Assembly: GCA_025363455.1 (NCBI GenBank)
Contig: JANYDW010000027.1
Coordinates: 1 to 64,000, forward strand
DNA from: Oleiharenicola sp.
GTDB taxonomy: Bacteria; Verrucomicrobiota; Verrucomicrobiia; Opitutales; Opitutaceae
DNA: 64,000 bases
Direction of reading: 5' to 3'
Part shown: positions 17,143 through 26,300 of the stretch, piece after piece
How the letters are laid out: each line of letters begins with the position of its first letter
How positions within the stretch are numbered: the stretch's first letter is position 1
The notes under the pieces: generated by a model
Seen by the model: only the letters and a program-made list of their open reading frames with translations
Databases searched by the model: none
What the model was told of the DNA's origin: nothing
Program-made: the position numbers and the translations under genes

Positions 17143-18596
17143 GCCATCGAAACCTTGCTCAGTTCGTCGCCGGTCTCACGCTGGCCCTGCTCACGACCGG
17201 GGCTCCGGCGGCGGAAACTTTCGACGACGCGATGCAGAAATCGCTGCTCGATTACAGCACCCGGCAGCGCGAGGCCAATGCGGAACTGAACAGCGCCCGT
17301 GCCAAGATCGCGGAGGAAAAAGGTCCCTTCCTCCGGGCGATGCGGGCGGCGGAGAACCGAATCATCACCGCCCAGGCCGAGATCACCCGGCGGGAGACCG
17401 AGCAGGAACAGGTGCAGGACACCCGCCAGCGACTGATCCGTGATGCCGAGATCCTGCAGCGGAACCGGGCCTATGTGAACACCCTGGCGCAGGACGGCCT
17501 GAAGCTGTTCGACGACGGGGCGCTGCCGGCGGAAGATACGCTGGTAGCCGAACCCCTGCGGTCGCTGCAGAAACAGCTGGACGCCGCCGCGGAGGGGAGC
17601 GAGTCGGGGCGGGCCGCCGGGAACGTGACGGAGTTCCTGCTGGCGCAGGTGGAGCGCTCGCTGGGCGGATATGCCGCGCCCGGCCGCGCGATGCTCGACG
17701 GGGACAACCGGATCGTGGACGGCCACTTCGTCTTTGCCGGGCCGGAGGTTTTCTTTAGCGCGAACGAGGGCCCGGCGGGTATCGCGATGCGGCGCCGGGA
17801 AGGCGAAACGGGCCCCGTGGTCTATCGCCTGCCGGCGTGGCAGCCCGGCGACGTGACCGCACTCTTTCAGGGCAAGGTCGGGATGATTCCGGCCGACCCT
17901 ACAGTCGGCAAGGCCTTGCGGCTGCAGGAAACGCGGGGGAGCCTGCTCGAGCACATCAAGAAGGGTGGCACGGTGGCCTATGCGATCGTCGGAGTGGGTT
18001 TGCTGGCGGTGCTGTTGATCCTGCTGAAGATCCGCGATGTGTTCCGCATGCGCGTCGATGAACCTGAAACGGTGCTGCCGTTTCTGGTGGCGCTCGCGAG
18101 CGGCGAGACGGCGGAGGCGGAGAGGCGGCTCGCCAAGCTCAGGACAAGCACCCGCGAGCTGTTTGCGACCGGCATGGCACACCGGCGCAAGTCCAAGGCC
18201 GTGCTGGAGGAACATCTGCAGGCCTTGTTGATGCGCCAGCGGCTGCAGCTTGAACGCCGCCTGCCTTTGCTGGCGGTGATCGCCACCGCGGCCCCGTTGA
18301 TGGGCCTGCTCGGCACGGTCGTCGGCATGGTGCGGACCTTTGCGTTGATCACTGTTTTCGGCACGGGCAATGCCGGCAAACTCGCGGGCGGTATCTCCGA
18401 GGTGCTGGTGGCGACCGAACTCGGCCTGGTGGTGGCCATCCCGGCCTTGGTGGTCCATGGCTTCCTGGCGACCCGGGTGCAGAAGACCTTGGCCATGCAG
18501 GAGCGTTACGCGCTGGAATTCATTACGGCCGCCAAGCCGGACGAGCCCGTCGATGTCAGTGAGCAGGGTGAACAGGAGGAGCCGGTCCTGAGATGA
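17139..18596 (+). CDS. ttpC: TtpC-like MotA/TolQ/ExbB proton channel protein with N-terminal extension
   Basis: A 485-residue protein in two parts. A signal peptide (NLAQFVAGLTLALLTTGAPA) leads into a periplasmic coiled coil of about 230 residues. The second part is a MotA/TolQ/ExbB channel domain with transmembrane segments near residues 285-305, 375-400 and 420-445. The channel signatures TAAPLMGLLGTVVGMVRTF and GGISEVLVATELGLVVAIPA are clear. This arrangement matches TtpC of the Vibrio TonB2-type systems. It overlaps its neighbours by ATGA on both sides. It should work with the ExbB, ExbD and TonB proteins encoded next to it to energise outer-membrane transport. Confidence 0.9.
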   Translation: MSHRNLAQFVAGLTLALLTTGAPAAETFDDAMQKSLLDYSTRQREANAELNSARAKIAEEKGPFLRAMRAAENRIITAQAEITRRETEQEQVQDTRQRLIRDAEILQRNRAYVNTLAQDGLKLFDDGALPAEDTLVAEPLRSLQKQLDAAAEGSESGRAAGNVTEFLLAQVERSLGGYAAPGRAMLDGDNRIVDGHFVFAGPEVFFSANEGPAGIAMRRREGETGPVVYRLPAWQPGDVTALFQGKVGMIPADPTVGKALRLQETRGSLLEHIKKGGTVAYAIVGVGLLAVLLILLKIRDVFRMRVDEPETVLPFLVALASGETAEAERRLAKLRTSTRELFATGMAHRRKSKAVLEEHLQALLMRQRLQLERRLPLLAVIATAAPLMGLLGTVVGMVRTFALITVFGTGNAGKLAGGISEVLVATELGLVVAIPALVVHGFLATRVQKTLAMQERYALEFITAAKPDEPVDVSEQGEQEEPVLR

Positions 18597-19084
18597 AGAT
18601 CTTGTCTGAATTGATCGCGCAGGGCGGATTGGCGATGATTGCCATCATGGCGCTCTCGGTGGTGCTGTATGGGCGGTGCTTCCAACTGATCGTGGACCTG
18701 GGGCGCTCGCGACGTTTGCTGCAGACGGCGCCCGCCGCGACCCGGGAGCAGGCGCGGCTGCTCCACCACCGGCAGACCTTGCTACAGCAGAATTTCCGGC
18801 ACCAGCGCCCGGCCCTCGCCGCCATGATCGCCGCCGCCCCATTGCTCGGGTTGCTCGGCACCGTCACTGGCATGGAGCGGACCTTTTCGACCCTGGCGGG
18901 CCATGGGACGAAATCGCTGGAAGGTCTGGCGGGCGGCATCTCGGAAGTGCTGGTGGCGACGGAGTCGGGTCTGGCGGTCGCCCTCCCGGCCATGTTGCTG
19001 GTCTATATCGCGCACCGGCAGACGCAGCGGCAGGTAGAAATCCTGGGCCGGCTGGCGGCGGGGCCATGGGAGGAGACGACATGA
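18593..19084 (+). CDS. exbB: ExbB-type biopolymer transport proton channel
   Basis: A 163-residue inner-membrane protein of the MotA/TolQ/ExbB family. It has a first transmembrane segment at about residues 10-27 and two more in the C-terminal half. The signatures are MIAAAPLLGLLGTVTGMERTF and GGISEVLVATESGLAVALPA. It is shorter than E. coli ExbB, as usual for the second ExbB copy in TtpC-containing operons. ATGA overlaps link it to the genes on both sides. It forms the proton channel with ExbD and transmits energy to TonB. Confidence 0.93.
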   Translation: MKILSELIAQGGLAMIAIMALSVVLYGRCFQLIVDLGRSRRLLQTAPAATREQARLLHHRQTLLQQNFRHQRPALAAMIAAAPLLGLLGTVTGMERTFSTLAGHGTKSLEGLAGGISEVLVATESGLAVALPAMLLVYIAHRQTQRQVEILGRLAAGPWEETT

Positions 19085-19488
19085 TCGGCCGCCACCACAA
19101 CTCGGGCCACTTCGAGACGACCCACGTCGACATGGTGCCGATGGTCGACTGCATCATGGTGCTGGTTATTTTTCTAATGGTCAGCAGCGTGTTCGTGAAC
19201 GACCCCGGCATCGAGGTCCAGAAACCCGACGTCAGCGGCGCCCGGGCAGGCGACCCGAATGCGCTCCTGATCGCCATCTCCGCGGACAACCACATCTATT
19301 TTGACGGCCAGGAAATCCATCTCGACCGCGTGGCCGGCTTGGTCAAGCGAGCCGCCGTTGGCAAGGCCCCCGTCCTGATCATCCGGGCGGATCGCGGCAC
19401 CTCGCACGGCACCTTTGCCGCCGTTTACGCCGAGGCCCGGCGCGCGGGCATCCAGCACGTCCAGTTTGCCACGGCGAAGGCCAATTAG
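19081..19488 (+). CDS. exbD: ExbD biopolymer transport protein
   Basis: A 135-residue protein with one N-terminal transmembrane helix (MVDCIMVLVIFLMVSSVFV) preceded by HVDMVPMVD, which holds the conserved Asp used in proton transfer. A periplasmic ExbD/TolR domain follows (ISADNHIYFDGQEI, then LIIRADRGTSHGTFA). The start at 19081 overlaps the exbB stop (ATGA), which decides it over the longer open frame upstream. It works with the two ExbB-type channels and TonB encoded on either side. Confidence 0.93.
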   Translation: MIGRHHNSGHFETTHVDMVPMVDCIMVLVIFLMVSSVFVNDPGIEVQKPDVSGARAGDPNALLIAISADNHIYFDGQEIHLDRVAGLVKRAAVGKAPVLIIRADRGTSHGTFAAVYAEARRAGIQHVQFATAKAN

Positions 19489-19500
19489 CAGCACGACCTC

Positions 19501-20232
19501 ATGACCGGTGAACTTTCCATGCTTCCTGTCTCGAACGGCGGACTGCGGCGCTTCGTTGCCGGACCCCTGCTGGGCGTCGGTTTCACCCTGGTGCTTTTCC
19601 TCGGGCTGGCCTGGCTGAAGCATACCGGCCCCGAGCTTCCGCCCACGGCGGATTTTATCGACCTGCCCTCCGTCGCGGCACCAATCGACGCGCCTCCGCC
19701 GCTGCCCGATCTGGCCCCGCCGGAGACGGCCGCCCCGGCGGCGGAAGTGGCGGGATTCGATGCAGGGGACACCAGCAGCCCGGTGAAGGTCTCGGTGTCG
19801 CCGCCCGAAATCAGCCAGCTGCTGCCGATCCGCACCACCGCTCCGTCCCTCAAGATATTGAACCGGATTTTGCCGGCAGATCTAAAGCCGCGGATGGACG
19901 TCACGACCGAACTCCAGCGCATCTACCAGCAGTCCGAAGTGGACCAGCGTCCGAAGATCTTGTCGGAGAGCAATCCCTTCATCCCGCCGGTCGTCCGCCG
20001 GGGCGCCAGCACGCTGCGGGTCACATTGCTGTTCGTGATCGATATTAACGGGACGGTGGAGAGTATCCGGATCGTGGAATCTTCGGGCAACGCCCCATTT
20101 GACGACATTGTTGCCGATTGCATCAAGTCCAAGTGGGTTTTCACCCCCGCCATCCGGCACAGCAAGCGGGTGAAGTGCATGGTGCAACGCGCCATCATCG
20201 TGAACTGGAAGCTGTCACCCTTTGAGGGCTGA
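19501..20232 (+). CDS. tonB: TonB energy transducer
   Basis: A 243-residue protein with a single N-terminal membrane anchor (VAGPLLGVGFTLVLFLGLAW, about residues 19-38). A Pro/Ala-rich periplasmic spacer follows (IDAPPPLPDLAPPETAAPA), and then a C-terminal TonB domain (TLRVTLLFVIDINGTVESI, VESSGNAPFDD and WVFTPA). The order and spacing fit TonB. It begins 12 bases after the exbD stop. It would contact the TonB box of receptors such as the 1,299-residue protein encoded at 23370-27269. The spacer is shorter and less Lys/Pro-repetitive than in E. coli, as is common in TonB2-type systems. Confidence 0.9.
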   Translation: MTGELSMLPVSNGGLRRFVAGPLLGVGFTLVLFLGLAWLKHTGPELPPTADFIDLPSVAAPIDAPPPLPDLAPPETAAPAAEVAGFDAGDTSSPVKVSVSPPEISQLLPIRTTAPSLKILNRILPADLKPRMDVTTELQRIYQQSEVDQRPKILSESNPFIPPVVRRGASTLRVTLLFVIDINGTVESIRIVESSGNAPFDDIVADCIKSKWVFTPAIRHSKRVKCMVQRAIIVNWKLSPFEG

Positions 20233-20236
20233 AACC

Positions 20237-21643
20237 ATGCGCACCTCCTCCACCATCCTGCTCTTTCTCGGCCTGGTCGCGACCGCCGCGGGCCAGACCC
20301 TCGACCAGGAGGGGGACATGAACCAGTTTCTCCTGAACCGAATGAACGCCCAGCCCCAGGGCAAATCGGCCGGGCTCGATCCGAAGCGGATTATCAACAA
20401 GTCCAGTTCCTTCCTGAAAGAGCGGGAGCCGGAGATGAACGCCGAGGAGTACGCGCTCTACCAGCGGGTCGTGGAGATGTTTGAGACCAATGCCCCGCTT
20501 GCGGTCAAATTGCTCGAGGCGATGATGGGCAACAAGGAGCCGCCCAGCCCGGCCTTTGAATTCATTTTGGGCAACGCTTACTACAATGCCGGCCAGGTCG
20601 AGCAGGCAGAGGCGAGCTACCGCAGCGCGGTGAAGCGTTATCCGGAATTCGTCCGCGGATGGAACAACCTGGGCGTGTTATGCTACACGGCCGGGCGTTA
20701 CGCGGACGCGGTCCCGTGTTTCTCGAAGGCCGTCACGCTGGGCGACCGTGACCCGATGACCTTCGGGCTGCTCGGCTCCTGCCTCGAGCGCGAGGAGGAC
20801 AACGTGGCGGCCGAACTGGCGTTCATGCAGGCGCTCGGCGGCGACCCGGGGAACACCGAATGGAAGGAGGGCCTGCTGCGGATCTGTCTCCAACAAAAGC
20901 AATATGCGCGCGCGGAATCGTTGGTGAAAAAACTGGTCAAAGACCATCCCAAGGAAACGCGATATTGGCTCGTCTATGCGAACATCCTGTTGTCCGAAAA
21001 CCGAAAACTGGATGCGACCCTCGTGTTGGAAACCGCCGCCGGCACCGGCGTGGCGGATGCGGACGAACTCGCCGTGTTGGGCGACCTTTATGCGGACCAG
21101 AAGTTCGGAGCGGAGGCGCTGCGCACCTACCAACGGCTGCTGGCCGTGGCGCCGGAGACGGGCGAGCGCCGGTTGCTGACGCTGGCCGGCCTGCAGACCG
21201 ACGCCGGAAAATTCAAGGAGGCGAAGGAGACGCTGGACCGGCTCGAACCCAAGATCGCGCCGGCGCGCCGCGTGGAGCTGCTGTCGGCGCGCGCCGACTG
21301 GTTCGTGGCGCAGAAGCAATGGCCCGCCGCCCGCACGCAGCTGGAGGCCTTGTTGCAAGTTGCGCCCTTCAACGGCCGCGCGTTGCTGAGCCTGGGCCGC
21401 GCCCATGTGGCGGAGGGCGATCCCGTACACGCCCAGTTTGCTTTCGAGGCAGCGACGCGGGTTGATGAGGTGAAATATGCCGCCAACCTTGAGCTCGCCA
21501 ATCTTGAGTTGAAAAACCGCCACTATGGACGGAGTGTGGAATACCTGCAGCAGGCTTTGCGCATAGAACGGTCTGATGCGGTCGAGGACTATCTGACCCG
21601 CGTCAAATCTCTCGCCGCCGACGAACCCCGATCGAACCCATGA
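20237..21643 (+). CDS. Exported TPR protein of the TonB operon
   Basis: A 468-residue protein with a signal peptide (STILLFLGLVATAAGQ) and TPR units from about residue 90 to the end, for example NAYYNAGQVEQAEASYRSAV and WNNLGVLCYTAGRYADAV. The ATG at 20237, preceded by GAGGG at a plausible distance, is the better start; the gene begins 4 bases after tonB ends. TPR proteins close many TtpC/ExbB/ExbD/TonB operons and are required for function in some marine bacteria. A periplasmic scaffolding role with TonB or TtpC is inferred. It overlaps the next gene by ATGA. Confidence 0.85.
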   Translation: MRTSSTILLFLGLVATAAGQTLDQEGDMNQFLLNRMNAQPQGKSAGLDPKRIINKSSSFLKEREPEMNAEEYALYQRVVEMFETNAPLAVKLLEAMMGNKEPPSPAFEFILGNAYYNAGQVEQAEASYRSAVKRYPEFVRGWNNLGVLCYTAGRYADAVPCFSKAVTLGDRDPMTFGLLGSCLEREEDNVAAELAFMQALGGDPGNTEWKEGLLRICLQQKQYARAESLVKKLVKDHPKETRYWLVYANILLSENRKLDATLVLETAAGTGVADADELAVLGDLYADQKFGAEALRTYQRLLAVAPETGERRLLTLAGLQTDAGKFKEAKETLDRLEPKIAPARRVELLSARADWFVAQKQWPAARTQLEALLQVAPFNGRALLSLGRAHVAEGDPVHAQFAFEAATRVDEVKYAANLELANLELKNRHYGRSVEYLQQALRIERSDAVEDYLTRVKSLAADEPRSNP

Positions 21644-22917
21644 AAACTCCCACGATGGTAAGTTTCAGCTATTGCTTCAGCGCAGGATTCTTCCTGATGA
21701 CCGCCGCTCAGGCCGCGCCGGCGACCCCGGCAGCTCCAGCCTCCAAGCCGGAGGCCGCCGACAAGCCCTACGTGCTCTTTATGCGCACCGATGTCGCCGT
21801 GGAGCAGAACAAGAAGCTTTATCCGGTCAAGGACGTGCACGGGCCCATGTTTATCATCTCAGTGAAAGGCCAGCCCGTGTCTGTGCCAATGACAGGTGAG
21901 GCGCACAAACTGGAGTTCCAGCACGGGCTCACCCTGGCCCGGGCTTCGGCCTCGCTGACCGGGCTGGAGAGTGGGCGGGCCTATACGGCCCGGCAGGATC
22001 CAAAGATGAAACGCCAGCGAGATGCGGTGCTGGCCGAGGCGGTCATCGGTGACAATGCGTCACTCGCGGAAGGGCAGTTCATCACGGCCTTGAACAAGAA
22101 TGGTATTCTCATCAATTCGGACGCAAGGATGCCAGACGGCACCCCGATCAGGGGTGCCGCAGAGTCCGCCGCTGCTCAAGACGCCAACTCTGCGGCCGCC
22201 GCGGCGACAGCGTTTCAGTCTCAGAGTCAGATGGAAAACTTGCGCCAGTCCAATCTCACTTCGGGTGGCTTTGCGCACCTCGCGGCGGAAGCCGACATGG
22301 CCTTGGAAAACTTTGATGCGGTCGAGGTACGATTCAACGTTTCGTCTGCGGTTTTCCTCGAAAAACCCTATGTGGTCATCATCACCCGGTTTCATGCGCG
22401 GGACGACAAGCCCGGCGTCGCCCGCAATGCGGTTTTCGCCAAGGCATTGGAATCCATCGGTGCCAAGCCGAGCCGGGTGGAAGTGCTGCACGGTGGATTC
22501 CCCTTTGGCTTCGAAATCGAGGATCTGCAGGTACATCTCTACAACGAGGGCAAGGAGGTCCCCACCGATGTGGCCCAGAAACGCGTGCCGCTGACCCGGG
22601 AGGAGGCCTTCGAATATCTGAAGATCGACTACTTCCGGGGGCATAAGGGCGAGACGATGCCCGCCACGCCGGCTGTCGGCCGGCCGGACCGCCTTGAGTT
22701 GGCCCGACTCGGACCGAAGCAGCTCGAGGCCGTGTACTTTGTGAAGGTGGACAAGGTCGGTCGGCCGCTCGGCACGTTCTCGGACGAAGAGTGCAGCCAG
22801 CGCGTAGACGACTCCATCGATGCCTTGGCTCGAAACGTCCGTTACTACCCGGCCCTCGAGCAAGGCAAAGCTGTGGACGGAATCGCCCGGCTGATCCTGC
22901 CGCACCTCGAGCTTTGA
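21640..22917 (+). CDS. Exported protein of unknown function, last gene of the TonB operon
   Basis: A 425-residue protein that I do not recognise. A signal peptide is present (SYCFSAGFFLMTAAQAAPA). An Ala-rich segment around residues 180-195 divides the protein into an N-terminal half beginning KPYVLFMRTDVAVEQNKKLY and a C-terminal half containing YVVIITRFHARDDKPG and VLHGGFPFGFEIEDLQVHLY. No transmembrane helix follows the signal peptide. ATGA overlap with the TPR gene shows it is co-translated with the TonB system, so a periplasmic or outer-membrane accessory role is likely. It is the last coding feature before the receptor gene, 452 bases downstream. Confidence 0.75.
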   Translation: MKTPTMVSFSYCFSAGFFLMTAAQAAPATPAAPASKPEAADKPYVLFMRTDVAVEQNKKLYPVKDVHGPMFIISVKGQPVSVPMTGEAHKLEFQHGLTLARASASLTGLESGRAYTARQDPKMKRQRDAVLAEAVIGDNASLAEGQFITALNKNGILINSDARMPDGTPIRGAAESAAAQDANSAAAAATAFQSQSQMENLRQSNLTSGGFAHLAAEADMALENFDAVEVRFNVSSAVFLEKPYVVIITRFHARDDKPGVARNAVFAKALESIGAKPSRVEVLHGGFPFGFEIEDLQVHLYNEGKEVPTDVAQKRVPLTREEAFEYLKIDYFRGHKGETMPATPAVGRPDRLELARLGPKQLEAVYFVKVDKVGRPLGTFSDEECSQRVDDSIDALARNVRYYPALEQGKAVDGIARLILPHLEL

Positions 22918-22938
22918 TTCCGATTGGGCCTCGCTACC

Positions 22939-22981
22939 CCGGAGCCTTGGTCGCCCTTGGCTCCGGCAGGCAAGCTTGCCC
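22939..22981 (+). terminator. Two palindromes after the TonB operon, possible terminator
   Basis: CCGGAGCC at 22939-22946 pairs exactly with GGCTCCGG at 22959-22966, and a 12-base perfect palindrome GGCAAGCTTGCC follows at 22970-22981. They lie 22 bases after the last stop codon of the operon. No T-run follows, so this is a weak terminator candidate. Confidence 0.35.
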
Positions 22982-23201
22982 CGAGGATCTTTATTGCACA
23001 GCGGTTAATTTGAGGTTCGCCAGAATCGACAAAAATCTGGTCTTTGCATTTTTACAGTTAGGGTGCTTTGGGCCCTCCCCTAGTCACTATATCCTCCGTC
23101 TACACGCCTACACGATGGGCCGGGAAAGAGGAAATTCCCATTGCATTGCTCCTTGGGGGAGTGACTTCGGCAGTTCCAGTCTAATGTGAGAATGATATCG
23201 G

Positions 23202-23272
23202 GGGGTGAATTTTTGTTGGCAAATTACCTAAAAAAAGAATCAATTCACCCCGTCCCCTCAGCTGTTCACCCC
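23202..23272. promoter_or_regulatory. Three GGGGTGAA-type sites upstream of the TonB-dependent receptor
   Basis: GGGGTGAATT at 23202-23211 and its exact inverse AATTCACCCC at 23242-23251 are 30 bases apart. A third, shorter copy, TTCACCCC, lies at 23265-23272. All are 98-168 bases before the receptor ATG, in otherwise AT-rich DNA. The arrangement looks like an operator array for a regulator of the receptor gene. No promoter hexamers could be fixed with confidence. The rest of the 452-base gap shows only the two palindromes listed separately. Confidence 0.5.
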
Positions 23273-23369
23273 TAACCCCGTAAGTTTAGATCAGTTTAGT
23301 ATAGTCACGCTTAGTCATTTGATGAAGAAGCAGGCCTATTGATAGTTAACAGTTAGTCTTTTGCCAACC

Positions 23370-26300
23370 ATGCAAACCAACAGACCCCAACACTACCCAA
23401 GCTACAAAATAGCCTTGGTTCTCGCGGCAATAATTGCCGCTGGCCCCTCCTGGGCCCAGCAAGCTGCCAAGGCAACCAACGCCAAACCTGCGAAAGAGGA
23501 AGAAGAGGTTCTCCAACTCTCGCCGTTCGAGGTGTCGGCTGATGCCACCACGGGCTATGCCGCTGCCACCACGCTGGCCGGTAATCGCCTCGCCACCGAA
23601 TTGCGCGACATCGGCAATGCGGTGACGGTTATCACGAGCCAGTTCCTCAAGGACATTGGTGCGACGGATAACAAGAGCCTCCTGCAATACACGACCAACA
23701 CCGAGGTCGGCGGCATCTACGGTAACTTCTCGGGCGCCGGCGATTCGTCGCACCTCGATGAATCGGGCAAGTTCACGAACCCGAATGGGAACACCCGTAT
23801 CCGCGGCCTGACCGCGGCGGATAACACCCGTGATTACTTCCTCACCGACATTCCGTGGGAAGGCTACAATATCGATGGCGTGGACCTGCAGCGCGGTCCC
23901 AACTCGATTTTGTTCGGCCAGGGCAGTCCGGCCGGTATCATCAACACGCGCACGAAGACGGCGGCCTTCAAGGATTCCAATGAGGTCTCGATCCGCGTCG
24001 GCAGCTTTGGCAGCATGCGCGAGACGGTCGACTTCAACAAGGTCCTGCTCAAAAACGAACTGGCCGTCCGCGTTTCGGCCGTTCGGAACAACGAGAAATA
24101 CAAGCAGGATCCTGCGTTTTCGGATTCCAAGCGGCTTTATGGCGCCATCCGCTATGAACCCGGCTTCCTGAAGAAGGATTCGGCCCGCACCATCATCAAG
24201 GCGAACATCGAGTTCGGCAACACCGACAGCAACAATCCGCGCCAGCTGTCCCCCAACGACCGTCTCTCACCTTGGTTCTATACCGGCACATTCGCGGGGC
24301 GCGACGTGGGGAACCAGCCGACCACCTTCTCCAACTTGAACAGGATTACGCCTAACATGATTGAGATGGAAGACGACAATACCGGTGTCGCTGGCCATGG
24401 CCTCGATCGTCCGGCACATAACGGCCCCGGCGGTCTGTATCTCGTCGGTGGCGTCAACTACCTGCTGCCCAAATATTCGAGCCAGGCCGGAACCGGCTAT
24501 GCTCTCGGTAATTTCGGTGGCAACCCCAACGAATACTACAACCCCTGGGTCAACGGCAGCTTGCTGGGTGTTTACGGCAGTCCCGCCTTCAATTTCACCG
24601 ATAGCAACGCCACCCAAGGGACGGCGATCAACTGGGAACCGCAGGGCTTTCACGGCATGGCTGCCGACGGCACCACCGGCCTCACCGGTACACGCACCAC
24701 CTCGGTCACGCCCTACCTTCGCGCGGCCAGTATTAGTTCCTATTCTGGTTTCGCCCAGAAAGCCAAACTCTATTACAACGGTCTCCCGGCTTGGGCCTAT
24801 GGTCTTTACAAGGACAAGTCGATGACGGATCCGTCGATCTTCGATTACTACAACAATCTGTTCGATGGTCCGACGAAGCATGAATTCCAGAAATTCCGCG
24901 CCTACAACGCGAGCATTGCTCAAACCTTCATGCACGAGCAAGTGGGCTTCGAGGTCACCTATAACAACGAGGTATTTAAGAGCGGCAAGACCCAGCTGCT
25001 GACGGACGATAGCATCAATATGGACCTCAACATCCAATATAATGATGCCCACGCAGAGGGGAAGAACGGCGTCGCCTATACTGATGGCACACCCAACCCG
25101 AATGTCGGCGTTCCCTATGTGGGTGGCGGCGGCCTCTTCGGCAACAACGTCAAGACCAACCAACGCGAGGACGCCCGTCTGACGCTCTTTGCCGATCACG
25201 ACTTCTCCAAGGATGGCTCAAGCTGGGTTCACCGGCTATTGGGCCGTCATGTGATCACCGGCCTGCTGAGCACCGACAATGTCAAGACCGACAACCGCGA
25301 TTTCACACTCTACAGTATCCAAGATCCGGCTTGGGAAATCTTGAACAACGGTTCCAAGGGAGCGGTCCACCAGAGCTCGCTGCTCGGCTTTAACAGTGGT
25401 GCGATGACGCCGTATACCTTCATCTACCTGGGTAAATCCTTGAAATCGGCCAGTAGCTCGGCGGGCGCCTATATCCCAAATCCGAGCGTGATGCCTGTCC
25501 TCACCAGCGGCAAGGCCATGCAATTCGACGCGACTTGGAAGCCGTCCACGAATCCGGCCGATCCGACCTATGTGAATCCGACCGCCTTTTGGCACGATAA
25601 TTACCGCCCGACCGTAGCGGCCTTCACCACGGATGGTAACTACCGGGACAACAATGGTAACATCATTACCAACTTCGGTGACGGTCAGCAGTTCAGCAAC
25701 CCGACCAATTATGTCGGCGTGCGTCCCTATAACATCAACATCATCGCTTCGGCTACATCCCAAGCCAACCAGAACGCCAACACCTCCGCCGCCCGGCTCA
25801 CCAAGTCCACGGTCTCCTCCCGGGCCTTCGACTGGCAGGCGCACTTCTGGGACAACGCGCTCATTGGCACTTTTGGCGTGCGCAAGGATATTGCAAAGTC
25901 ATGGGATTTTTCGATCAACACCAATCAAGGTGATCTGAATAATGAACGGCGACTGTTCCTCAGCCCGTCGGTTTACCACCTGAAAGACACCCCGGACAAC
26001 GGTCTGGAAGTGACCTCACATGCCTGGACCACGGTGGCCCACCTCAACCAGTTGTCGTTCCTCAAGCGCCTGCCCATTCAGGTCACCGTGTTCTACAACC
26101 ACTCGACAGACTTTCAGCCGGCTGCTCAACGTGTCGACGTTTACGGCGTGCCGCTGGCTGCTCCTTCCGGTGTGACCAAGGACTATGGCCTCCTGCTTGA
26201 GACCAACGACGGCCGTTATAGCGTCAAGTTGAACAAATACACAACCACCAGCACCGGTGCCAGCAGCTCCGGTTTAGGTGGTGCGTGGTTCATCGGCTCC

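Noticed and set aside
17061..18458. Minus-strand open frame of 465 codons
   Set aside because: Antisense to the TtpC-like gene. The His/Gln/Arg-rich translation is typical of a shadow frame.
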